DNA of 64,000 nucleotides, taken from contig JAAGOF010000064.1 of assembly GCA_010645155.1 (NCBI GenBank), forward strand, positions 517,341-581,340, read 5' to 3'. Every line of letters starts with the position of its first letter. Position 1 is the first letter of the stretch. Under the pieces are notes generated by a model. It saw only the letters and a program-made list of their open reading frames with translations, was not told the DNA's origin and did not search any database. The translations under genes were made by a program, and so were the position numbers. Positions 36,301 to 46,590 of the stretch are shown piece by piece. The DNA comes from Tigriopus japonicus (Eukaryota; Arthropoda; Copepoda; Harpacticoida; Harpacticidae).

Positions 36301-37928
36301 CCCCTACTGTACATCTCTAACTTATTGATTGAGATTCCACTTTCGTGTTTTGCCATACTTTTCCTCCAAACAGGAGAAATCATACTCAAAAGTAATCCCG
36401 ATCCATGTACTTACGTACTTATGTAGCTAAACATAGCCAGGGACTGCTGCTACCCCTGGACGTCACTCTACTTTTTTTCAGCAGAATAAAAAGAAGGCTG
36501 ACTTTGCTCAACACGGACCCTGTGACACATAAATCTTTGCCTCCTCTGAAACAAGATAAAATCTTACATATCTTTGATTTTCTGAAATCAAAAATTTCTC
36601 TAACCTAATTTCAACCTAAAAAGTAATTTCAGGGTATCGCAAGAATTAGAATGACTACATTCGAGAACATTTTTGAACCCTCTCAAAAAAAATTTTTGCA
36701 ACAAGTTTTTTCAAGAATGAGACATAATGTAATTCCAATTGTCTTAGGCACTGCCATCTTCTATTCCTCAGTCACTTTTGCTTTTAATCATGTCAATGTG
36801 CTTTTGATTGGTATCCCAAGCAGATGTATTCCAACTCTCACATTTGACTAGCAAAGCCAGACTTTTCTTATGATGACATTGAAATGAGGACGGCTGAGTT
36901 TTAAGAACAATTGAGGTGAATGAAGTTTGATGTTTGTGTGTTTGTTGTCATTCTGGATTTATAGTATCTATTTGGCAGTGGAATTTGCATAATTCTTCCA
37001 ATGAGTCCGTGTCATTTGCCCCTTTTTGTGGTTTATGATGTGTTTGTGTGTCATTTTTTGCATTTGCAATGCAAATTTAATTTCATTTTAGTCATCAATT
37101 TCATGGTTTTGTATATGGTTTAAAAACTCTTGAGTTAATTTTGCCTGAAAATCAAGCATGAGTAGATTATACTCAAACAAGATTAGAACAGATAATCCTT
37201 TTTCTACATTTTTTTAAGCTTGTCACAAAACCTAATACTTGAAAAATAATATGTAAGCATCATTTATGCTTTTGATCATACAATTTTGTCAATCTTCTCT
37301 AGCATCAAATTTGAAGGCAATTCCAATGATCATTTCATCATTAAATAAGAAACTTTGCCTTTTGTTTGTGTATCAATCCAATTGAAAATCTTAGAGCTTT
37401 TCTCAAAACTTCAAACCTAAGAAAGAATGAGATTTAAGCGTCATTTGTTTTTTTCATATTAAAATTTTGTCAATCTGCTATAACATCAAGATTGTTTGAA
37501 GACATTTCAATAATCCTGTAGGATCAATCCTTCATCCGAATTTTCAAAATTCGTGTCAATCCGGGAAACCCTATTTCTGATTCTGTAATATATCATGTAA
37601 AGTCTTTTCTAAATTATGATTTTTTTAAATGTAGTCTTGAAAAAAGTGTCAAATAAGGGTTGAATGGCAGTGTCTTAAAATACTTCTTAATACCCTCGAA
37701 ATTTTTTGAACGGATATTTTTTAGAAAACTAACAAACTCTTGAATTTAAAAACTTTACGTCAAAAACCCACATGATGAAACCAATATATCTAGTATATAT
37801 TGCCTTTTAGCAGATTAAAAAAATACTGTCATTGAGATGGATAAAATCTCACCTTTAATCAAGAAAAGTAAATGCTTATTCAAAAAAAAGTAATTCGTAC
37901 TTTGTAATGCCATTCCTTTTTTTCCAAA
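33342..37928. other. non-coding stretch with a diverged tandem duplication
   Basis: No gene supported. A GC-richer patch at 34590-34860 is open in more than one frame. Around 37250-37520 two diverged copies of a roughly 190-bp unit stand in tandem, each with ATTTTGTCAATCT. The rest is AT-rich. Confidence 0.4.
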
Positions 37929-38017
37929 AGGAATTCAGGAGTGACGCGTTCCTCATTTCAGATTAAGGAACGGGAACTGTAATCCGTTCCTATTTTCGAG
38001 GAACGGCTAAAGCCCTG
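37929..38017 (-). mobile_element. right end of a hAT-like element
   Basis: Read on the minus strand it begins CAGGGCTTTAGCCGTTCC, a CAGNG-type hAT terminus. It is followed by repeated GTTCC/GGAAC units, the inner-edge motif. The flanking octamer ATGATTGG (38018-38025) lies inside sequence homologous to the mariner-like element at 45676-46059, so the hAT-like element probably inserted there. The other terminus was not found. Confidence 0.5.
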
Positions 38018-38326
38018 ATGATTGGCCAAACTCTTGGCTTGAAGAGTCAGACAAAGCAATTTCACCCTAGTTTTATATTTAAACGACAACGATTTTGCCC
38101 ATGAGTGGACATATTTGAAAACAGAGCGTTCGTGGGTCCGATTTATTTCTCTCTTCCAAAATTAAGGCTCTAATCAGAAATAGGGCGACAGAAAGTAAAT
38201 AAAAGGAGATGTATCTTACAAATTGTTATCTGCCGTATCTTTTTGAGCTTTATACATTTATCGTGAGATCAACGATTTCCGAGTTACGCACCTGGTTTCC
38301 TGTTCCTTTTCTTTTGAATCACCCGG
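38018..38326 (-). mobile_element. truncated copy of the mariner-like MITE family
   Basis: The minus strand starts at a TA-flanked CCGGGTGATTCAAAAG. It aligns along about 300 bp with the element at 45676-46059, sharing GTAACTCG, GCTCAAAAAGAT, CACGAACG, AAAATCGTTG and GAAATTGCTTT blocks in order. It ends where the hAT-like end begins. Confidence 0.68.
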
Positions 38327-39805
38327 TACAGTACGGCGATGACCTTGTTCATGTGAAACCTATTTTCTACTTAGCTTTGTTTAGTTAATCGCTTCGATTT
38401 TGATTGGCAGTGACTAGGGTCTCTTGACGTGATCAGTCCTCAGGAATTTCGATGTCTGCTCACTTTCCAGAGAAAAAAGTTAAGGAATTACTTTCTGAAG
38501 CATTTCAAACATAAACTTAATTCCCTTGTTGTTTCTTTACAAATACAAACAAATGTTTCTGATTTCGTTGCTTAAAATCGTGTTGTCCATGTGGAATAAA
38601 TCACCGCCAAACCAAACAATAAAAGGTTCAAAGACTGAAGGTTGAATCTTGACAAGGGAATGATTTTTACGAGCAGGTCAGTTTGTGTTGGGCCCTTAAA
38701 AGGTTCGTCCCGATTTGTCCAACGTTGGGAGCTGAAACGAGTTGGGCAATTAGGATCTACCCAATTCGTTGTTGTCATCACAGTTTGACTTACCCAACCA
38801 ACACTAAATGGGCAGGGACCAGCCCATAAATTCATATTCGAGGAGAAAAAAATCCCACTTTGTTTCTTCAGCTGATTAGTCGTTAGATAATCTATCCTCA
38901 GATCGCGGAAGTCCTAAGGTGAGGATCGCTCATTATGGATAAAGCTTGGGGTCCAACGTGTACTTCATAGCATCCTTTGGAGGCCAACCCGTACTCGCTA
39001 TGCAACACATGATTGGAGGAGGCATTCCAAGAATCGGTATGAAATGAGACCCCGACTGATTTCAATATTGATTCCAGAAATGAACGATCATCTTGGTAGT
39101 AGTTGCCGTATTAATACTCATTCATATACCTCCCTAGCTATTCACAGCAGGGTGTTAAGTCTTTAACATGAACTCCTGTCTTAGTCTGATGGAGGAAGGC
39201 AATACGTATTTGTCCGAAGAACCTTTGGTTGGTGTAGAAACACCAACCAAATGGATTCCAGTGGGAGTGGTGTCCGTTGCACCCTGGGCATTCCTTAGCA
39301 GAGCCTCTGAGTGATAAATTTGTAAAGATATTACTTATTTATTTATCTTCTCTCTTCACACCTGACACGGCCAAAGAATTTGACGTACGCACCTTAATAT
39401 GGGTTCGACCACCATCAGGAAATATGAAGATGAGCCGATCCATTCAGCCAACAAGACAGCAAGCCACACAAAGGAGGGAGAGAAAGAAAGACAGAAAGAC
39501 GCAGAGACAAGCTGACTCCGTCCTTATGATCCAAGTTCGCTTTATGGTCGGTGTTATTGTTACCATCCTCGTTTACTTGGGTTTACCGGGGTGATGTTGG
39601 ATTTTATGGATACCCTCGCATACCGATTTTTTGGCATCATTACAAGATCAGGCCGTGGAATCACCCAATCACCTTTTCAATTGACGTCGGGATGTCAGAA
39701 CAACCCAACGGACACACGTGTACGGATCAAAGGACAGGGAGGTGTGAGAGGAAGGGATAGTTGATGCGCATTCCGAGGCTCTGATCAAAATGATGATATT
39801 CTTAC
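38327..39805. other. non-coding, nothing firmly identified
   Basis: Contains a stretch at about 38580-38835 with repeated TTGGG/CCCAA words that may be another transposon remnant. No gene supported. Confidence 0.35.
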
Positions 39806-40022
39806 CAAGGAGGGAGATCAATGACATGGGTGTTGGTCGTGGGTGGATGAAACACACTCAACCATAATCGAGTGTTCCTGCCTATCCTTGGCCATCCCAA
39901 AATATGATCGAACTCGCTCATCCCCGTCCAAGCCAAATCAGAGGGACGGTAATCATAGATTATAGGTTCGGACGTGTGTGCGCATTGAATGTGCACAACA
40001 TGCACATTGAAACCAATGATCT
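39806..40022 (-). CDS. internal exon of an unidentified minus-strand gene
   Basis: On the minus strand an acceptor (CGCCTTCTTCTCAG) leads into 71 complete codons and a donor (TTG followed by GTAAGA). Entry phase is 1 and exit phase is 2. The peptide includes IIGFNVHVVHIQCAHTSEP, YDYRPSDLAWTGMSEF and LGWPRIGRNTRLWLSVF, and ends THVIDLPP plus a split Trp/Cys codon. It is rich in Trp, His and hydrophobic residues and looks like a folded extracellular or enzyme domain, but I do not recognise it. Matching exons before and after were not found in the window. Confidence 0.5.
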
Positions 40023-40340
40023 CTGAGAAGAAGGCGGAAAAGATGCCGAAGAAGAAGAAGAAGAGGAGGAGGAGAAGGAACCATGTTCATGGTCTCAACA
40101 AGCATGCGATGATATCAAAAAGCAATGACAATAAATTCCAGAAATGGGCCAAGGATCAATCCACCCACGTAAACAAAGAGACAAACACTCTTCTTTCCAT
40201 CCTCTCACAAATTGCATTCTCGGTTGAATCCAATCATAAAAAGTGAATGATATGCACTCCAGGTGATTAAAATTGAATTTCTTTTTGCACATAAGGCTGA
40301 TGACAAATTCAGTGTCATATAGTCTTCAATCACTTCCTTG

Positions 40341-40410
40341 GCGACATGCTCAATCCTTGAAACTTGAAGGAATTATCTTACATGTCATGGCCAGGTTTGC
40401 CCAAAACACC
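40341..40410 (-). repeat. diverged coding-like repeat, copy 1
   Basis: Shares CAATCCTTGAAA and the surrounding 70 bp with copy 2 at 41022-41086. On the minus strand it reads FLQVSRIEHVAKEVIED, interrupted upstream by stops. Confidence 0.45.
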
Positions 40411-41021
40411 AAAGAATCCATTGTGGAACAAGAGGAAAAAACCCTGCCCATATACGTAGATTCAATGTCAATCTGACAACGTTTTGAACTACACATCTTT
40501 TCTTCATTCCGCTGGGCATTTTTTTATGTTGAGTAGGGCCATATCATGATGATGGGCATAATAAAAATAATCAAGAGATGGTCATTATTTTGGGAGGGGG
40601 AGATGCGCGTTGTATCCATAATATTGAATATGTTTTTCCTGACAAAGAACCGATAATGATTGATGACTGATGATCATTTACTTCGTCTGAAATGAGGGAT
40701 CACCAAACAAAAGACTTCGTTTGAAGTTTGGAGAACAAGATGATTTACTTACCACTTTATATCTAACTAACAATATTCAAAAAAAATCTGTTATTGAAAT
40801 TCATTTATTGGGTAACTTTTTTTGAATTTATATCTTCAACACACTTAAATTGCTTCAGATCAAACGCCACACTTACAAAGAAGTCATTTTCAAAAGCTTT
40901 TTGATGGCTAAGGGTCACATTTAAGGATTTGCGCACTTTGATTTCATATTGGTTGATATCTGGCATTGTGGAATTTCGAATATCGTAAATACTCTGTAAA
41001 CAATTCCAGATAAAGTGATCT

Positions 41022-41086
41022 GCGATATGTCCAATCCTTGAAAATTTGAGGAGGTTTAGTATACGTTGCCAGGTTCCCAAAATTGT
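41022..41086 (-). repeat. diverged coding-like repeat, copy 2
   Basis: On the minus strand it reads TWQRILNLLKFSRIGHIAD within a 116-codon open frame (41155-40805). Similarity to copy 1 is at both nucleotide and peptide level, so both derive from one coding sequence, possibly a repetitive protein or a transposon. Family unknown. Confidence 0.45.
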
Positions 41087-41914
41087 AAGAACTAAAAGGT
41101 TTTTATTAATATCCACCACAACACAAAAAACTTTTCGATGTTTGGTACTACACATTTTTGGGCATTTTCCAGCACTCTACAATAGAGGTGGCTAAACGTA
41201 CACACCTTCATTTACTGACAATTTTCAACCATGTTGGCTGACAAAATCAATTTTTAAAAGATTCATCAAGTTAGGTTGAACCCCCCTCAAGTGTTCAGAA
41301 TTTCCTAGAAAAGTTAGTTACCTACCTATTAAAAAAAAGTTGTGTGACCACAAAAATTGCAGATTTAAAAGCCGTTGCCAACTTTAAGAAATTCTAACAG
41401 AAAATTGAAGACAAGTTAACACGTATGGATTTTGCGAACAAATCGATCCAGCAGCAATCACTTCAAAAGGATTTCCAAGTAACTTTAATGATAAATCAGC
41501 TAAATTGTAGATCAATTGTGATTGGCCAACAATGGATAAATGTTGAAATCATTTGAACAAAGAAAACTATTGTTTGGCATCCTTTTTGTAACCATATTCT
41601 GATACCAAGAAAATCCTGTATTTACGACAAGAACTTTGTAGACCTTATGCCTAATGACGATTAGTGGCCTTTTGAGTTCAGAAAGTGAAACTCACAAAAA
41701 AAGCAATGTTTTTGGTACAATTCATTTTTTGACTTACAATTTTTCGGTTATTCTTCCTTAGCCTGACTCTGGCTCTGTATTCACTAATCCTTGTGTCTGA
41801 GTGGTCGCGACTAGAGCACTAGCCGCGTTGAAATGACCTCCTGAAATGCTTCTTTTGGCAATGATCTTTGGCAAAGGACATTTACAACGCTATAAGGGAT
41901 GAATTGCTTATGAT

Positions 41915-42874
41915 TAGGGACAGGAACTTTAGACGAATAAACTTGTTCGTCTTTTTTCGTCTTTATTCGTCTTTTTTACTCTTATTCGTCGTGATAAATT
42001 TATTCGTCTAATTTGGATTTTTTTCGTCTAATCCGGCAATTTCACTCAAATTTTTTCGTCTGATTAATCAAAAATTTGATTTTTCTGCTTTTTCTTTCTC
42101 AAATTTTAAAACAAATAGACCCTTTTTAAAAAGTTCAACTACAAAAAACTTGGACCAAAGTTATAGTTTGATTATCAGTTGCGTTATTGCACGTGCAAAA
42201 TATGATCCATACTTGTATTTTAACTTGTAGAGTTTCCAGACAGACACGGAAAGAAAAGGTCACTACTATTGGATTGAAAGCCTATCTGACTATGCGAACA
42301 ATTAATGTGTCAGCAAACCTGCTTCTAAATATTGCTCTATTGCGAACATTGAAATAAGGGCGGTTGACCATTGACCATTTCTTGATCATTCGGCACTTTT
42401 CCGTTTGTTATTTTTTTAGATTTTGCCGTTTTGCACAAGGGGGTAGCTGTTCCCCTCAATAGAGGATTCTAAACCAAGCTTGAAAAATTCGCCAATAGAT
42501 GGCGTCAAAGAGGGGCCAAGTACTAAGCACTAAGCTCACAAGTCTTTTCTCTTTACTTACCCAACCTCCCCGTCATCTATTGGCGAATTTTTCAAGCTTG
42601 GTTTAAAATCCTCTATTGGGAATTCTCTTTTTATCCTCTTTACCTAAATCTTATCTAAATACATTAGTCTTTTTTGTCGTGTAAGTTAGTTTTTTTCGTC
42701 TCTTTTGTCTTATTTGTCAGTTTTTTCGCCTTTTTTCGTCTAATGAAGCCTTTTATTCGTCTTTTTTCGCCTAATCGGGCAATTTTATTCGTCTTTATTC
42801 GTCTAATCAGGTACTATTATTCGTCTTTTTTTGTCAATTTTGACAGTTTTATTCGTCTAAACTTCCTGTCCCTA
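41915..42874. mobile_element. hAT-like non-autonomous element, 960 bp
   Basis: Exact 8-bp duplication CTTATGAT at 41907-41914 and 42875-42882. The TIRs are 27 bp with one mismatch: left TAGGGACAGGAACTTTAGAC, complement of the right TAGGGACAGGAAGTTTAGAC, both continuing GAATAAA. The interior beside both ends is dominated by TTTATTCGTC and TTTTTCGTC units, copies of the TIR inner edge. A 162-bp foldback is nested in the middle. No transposase is encoded. Confidence 0.92.
42457..42618. repeat. foldback element nested in the hAT-like element
   Basis: Two arms of about 48 bp are near-perfect inverted repeats: the left arm begins CAATAGAGGATTCTAAACC and ends CGCCAATAGATGGCG, and the complement of the right arm differs at two or three positions. 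The loop of about 66 bp is unrelated. No clear target duplication was found. It would form a long hairpin. Confidence 0.85.
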
Positions 42875-42882
42875 CTTATGAT

Positions 42883-43463
42883 ACTGAATCATACGCACAT
42901 AATTCTATGAACATTTTCATTTTTCATATGATATTTGGTTTGCTAAATAGTTGGACAGATTCGGAACATTGGGTTGATCAAGAATAGATGTAAGAAATTA
43001 TCCTGCCTTATAAGCTGCCTTTGTTAGAACTGCTTCATATTCTCTGAAAGAAGCCCAATAATGGAGTGAGGAGGAATTCTTTGTTCGAACCAGCCTCAAT
43101 TCCTTAGATTTGGAGGTGGCTTAAGTATAAGAAAAGCCTCTACGTCCACCCAAGGAGTACTCTACCCTGGAGGTAGACTGGGCGCAAGTTCAAGACAACG
43201 AAAGGGCGATGCCAGCAAGACATTTCCTTATAGAAAATGAGGTTCAAAATCAATTTGAGCGATATTTCTGACTGAAAATTAATTACTATATATTTGTAGG
43301 TTATTATTTCTAGCAATTAAATGTCCCAAAATACCAAGAAAGTAAAACTGGACAGTTACAAAACTTGAAGATAGAGAAAGGAACATGAGAAAACAACAGT
43401 ATATTTTAGCAACAAAACATAACAATAAACAAGTACATATTCAAATGTCCACGAATGTTTCTC
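42883..43463. other. non-coding, nothing recognised
   Basis: AT-rich spacer between the hAT-like element and the P-element-like remnant. No gene supported. Confidence 0.4.
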
Positions 43464-45180
43464 TTAGGACTGAGACTGCAATTTATTTGTCTTGGCCCCT
43501 GGGCTGGATTTGGAGATGTCAAACTGTTTCGTCTTTTCCTTGCTGCCGTAAATTTCAGAGTTCTGTTCTTTGGCAAAAATAACTTTGTAAGAGTGACCTT
43601 TACCACAAGAGGCTTCCAAAATGGAAGCTGCATCAAATGAGCTTCCAATGATCAAACAAAAGCTTTTGGCAAACACCTCTCTTGGGTGTTGGCATTCTAA
43701 AAGAAACTTCTTGCTTTCCTGGTTTGCCATGATTTCCACAATTGATTTGCTCCAAAAAGCTCTCTCAAGGGCCATTGGTAGTTGAGGCTTTTTCATCTTC
43801 AAGGTTTAAAACTATGAAGGTTTTGCCCTGTGACACCAAGTTTGGGCATTGGGTACACTTCACTCGACGATCGCACAAGATAACCAGCAATGTAGAAACC
43901 AATACTGCTGTCTTCAATGGACTCCAAATGAGTAACGGGAAGAAACTTGAGCATCAATGGAAGTTTTATAGCGGCATTATGATCACCTTTGGTCACTGAT
44001 TTGGGGCCAACATTTTTTTAATGTCACAAACGTGCATGTTGTCGAAGTTCAACAAGGATCAAACTTATATTAGCTTATCCACTCCACAGCTTATCAGACT
44101 CTAGAATCTGTCGGTAAGAGGTAAAATAATTACCTCCCGAAAGTTGTCGGTACCAACCAAATCAGGCTGATTGAAATGATTAGATTGAAATTTCCCAAAA
44201 GGTACATTTTGGATCTCATGCCTATGTAACATATCTTTGGCATATTCTTGGAGAGTTTTGGTGGACAAAGTCATGGCAAGCATGGTGGGAGATGTGAGAC
44301 CTTACCGCTCTTTTCCCTGGCCTTCTAATTTCGAATTCCAATCAGAGAACCAAAATGAAAATTTTGAAAGAAATTTCAAGTTATCATCCTAAACTGAATA
44401 AATTGAGGCACGGGATGGGTCACGTTTTTGTGTGTGAAGGACGGCACTTTTAGGGTTCACCACTTTCCACCACTTATTTATCAATTTCGGGAACTTCAAT
44501 GTGTCTTTCCACGGTTTATCTGTATTGTTGATGTAAAATTCCACGTGATTTTGTTTCACCGTATTGAAAGTCTTGGAGTCTTGGACTATTTGGTTAAGGC
44601 TGTTTTTATCTTCATTAAAGTATTCTCCATAGCTCTTCAAGGCTGCCAAAATATTTGGTATTTCCCATAAGTATTCGATTCGATCTCGGGTTGTCACACT
44701 TGCAACAGAGGATTGGGAGATGATCACGTTTTGGACTTGCATTTTCAAAGGTGCCATATTGAAATATTTGTTAGATGAAACAAGATATTGATCTGGCCAG
44801 TTCCTCTTTCCTTAATGTTAAGAAAAAGGAGACAGTTTGGCTTTTTGACGACTGAGATGCCTTCTGGCAAGCCAAGGGTGTGTTGCTAGAACATGATATC
44901 CTCAAGGGACTTTAAGTGTTCATCCTCAAAAAACGCCTCATCCTAAGCTTCCTCCTTTTGAATTTGAAGGGCTTGTCGGGCTCCTGAAGTAGCGAGCCTC
45001 TGTCTGGTTCCGTGATGGCTTTGGCGTGGTCGAAAGATATCTTGAAACTCGCTGAACGGGTCACTTGGAACCTTGTGCATGGAGATCTGCGGATCTGGAG
45101 GTGGGCCTCCATACCTTGACCAGTAGCCAGACCTACAACCAGGTGCAGCACAAGTGTTCACTATCTTCCAATTATTCGAC
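43464..45180 (-). pseudogene. broken P-element/THAP-type transposase
   Basis: Pieces of one transposase lie in order on the minus strand in different frames. Near 45170 is a THAP-like zinc finger start (CAAPGC, then MHKVPSDP). At 44757-44389 is a segment with FPKLINKWWKVVNP and DPSRASIYSV, then an in-frame TAG and DDNLKFLSKF, matching the region of P transposases that precedes the catalytic insertion. At 44283-44101 are LSTKTLQEYAKDML and GKFQSN. At 43996-43799 is ESIEDSSIGFYIAGYLVR, and at 43802-43464 a C-terminal Cys/His part. Stops and frame changes break it at several points, so it is not functional as one protein. Introns cannot be excluded as a cause of some frame changes. TIRs were not located. 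Assignment rests on motif order. Confidence 0.65.
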
Positions 45181-45675
45181 GTGAGAAATTCTACGTTTCC
45201 AAAACACAAATCACCTAATTTCTATTTAAATAGACTGCACTCCCGCTGTCTGTCAACTGTCGTTTCCCAGCGTGACTGAGTCTCCAGAGTCTGAAGATCT
45301 CCTTGGTCCACCTTACTACTTTGGTCATAAATCCCGGTACGGCCAGATTTGAAATGACCCACCAAAAGTATTTGATTTTCATTACATAAAACGCCATTTC
45401 CCTAGCATCCAAACAAACCCAATCCATCCAGCAATGTCATAACTATTTTTTGTTTGTCCAAGGAAGTGTCAGAAGCCGGTAATATTCTTCCAAAGAGCAA
45501 CACTTTTCCTGATCTCCTTTACAGAGGTGTCTCCATAACAAAAAAAAAATATGTGGCAAGTCCTTTTACATTTTAGTAGTTACTTTTCGAGTCATGAATC
45601 GTCCAAAGTTTCCAAAGTTAGAGTTGGATTCCTTCAAACCGAATTCAATCAAGTCAAAACTACTGCACCAGAGTA

Positions 45676-46059
45676 CCGGGTGATTCATTAGAAACGAAAC
45701 AGCAAACTGTATAAGTAACTCGAAAATAGTTGATTCGCCAACAATGTGTTAGGCTCAAAAAGATGTGCCAGATTACACTTCTTAAGGAACATTTGGTCTT
45801 TTTCCCTTTATGTCGTCTTATTTTCGATTTTTGCCAAAATTTCGGAAGGGAGAAAAAATCAGGGTCACGAACGGTTTGGTTTCAGAAACTATCCTTTAGG
45901 GGAAAAATCGTTGCTTAAACATTGAACCAGGAGGAAATTGCTTTTTCTGACACTTCAAGTCAACTGTTTGCCAAATCATATGGAATGAAGGTGGGGTTAA
46001 TATAGGGTTTCATTTACGAGTTATAGTAGAATGTGTTCCGTTTCTTTTGGAATTCTCGG
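45676..46059. mobile_element. mariner-like MITE, 384 bp
   Basis: TA dinucleotides flank both ends (45674-45675, 46060-46061). The left end CCGGGTGATTCATTAGAAAC and the complement of the right end CCGAGAATTCCAAAAGAAAC are imperfect inverted repeats that continue towards AACTCG. A homologous copy is at 38018-38326. No transposase is encoded. TA target and CC/GG termini suggest a Tc1/mariner-related family; the superfamily is inference. Confidence 0.68.
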
Positions 46060-46336
46060 TACAAGCGGTGTGAGGAATATTTCTTCATACAACAACCCAA
46101 ATCAGTGATAAACAGGATGATGTCACTAACACTCACGAAGTCGTAACGTAGTGTCATAAGTAATTTTTGGTTGGGTTGGGTCAGGGAGACCTATAACACG
46201 GTTAAAGATATCCTTGGTTTGGTATACTAGGCGAGATCCCGAGAGGTATGTAACATTCTAACATCAAAACAAGAGTACTGAATTCGGTGCAGGCCAGTCA
46301 TATTTGATTTCATTTACAGTACGTTTAGAATTTTAC

Positions 46337-46590
46337 CTGGTCCCCATCTCAAAATGCTATTGACTTCATTTGATGGCAGCAGCAGTGTTGTACCAACATA
46401 ATCGTTCACAAACCAGTTGGTAAAATGCCCTGGGGCTTGCATCATTTTCATCTCGCAATCAAATGATAAATAACGCTCACCGAAGAAGCAATAAACTCCG
46501 AGATGGAGTTGCCAATTTCATTGGCCGCATCTGAGGCATTGTGAAAGAACTTGAGCCTGTTGACATAGTCCAACTCACGGGGATTAGAGT
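46337..46590 (-). pseudogene. frameshifted coding remnant of unknown gene
   Basis: On the minus strand two protein-like stretches follow one another in different frames: LDYVNRLKFFHNASDAANE and NSISEFIA, then FFGERYLSFDCEMKMMQAPG and FVNDYVGTTLLLPSNEVNS, ending at a GGACCAG-GTAAAA donor-like site. The frames meet at GCTTCTTCGG, as if one base had been gained or lost. An intron between them would be only about 29 bases, too short for normal splicing. Product not recognised. Confidence 0.4.
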
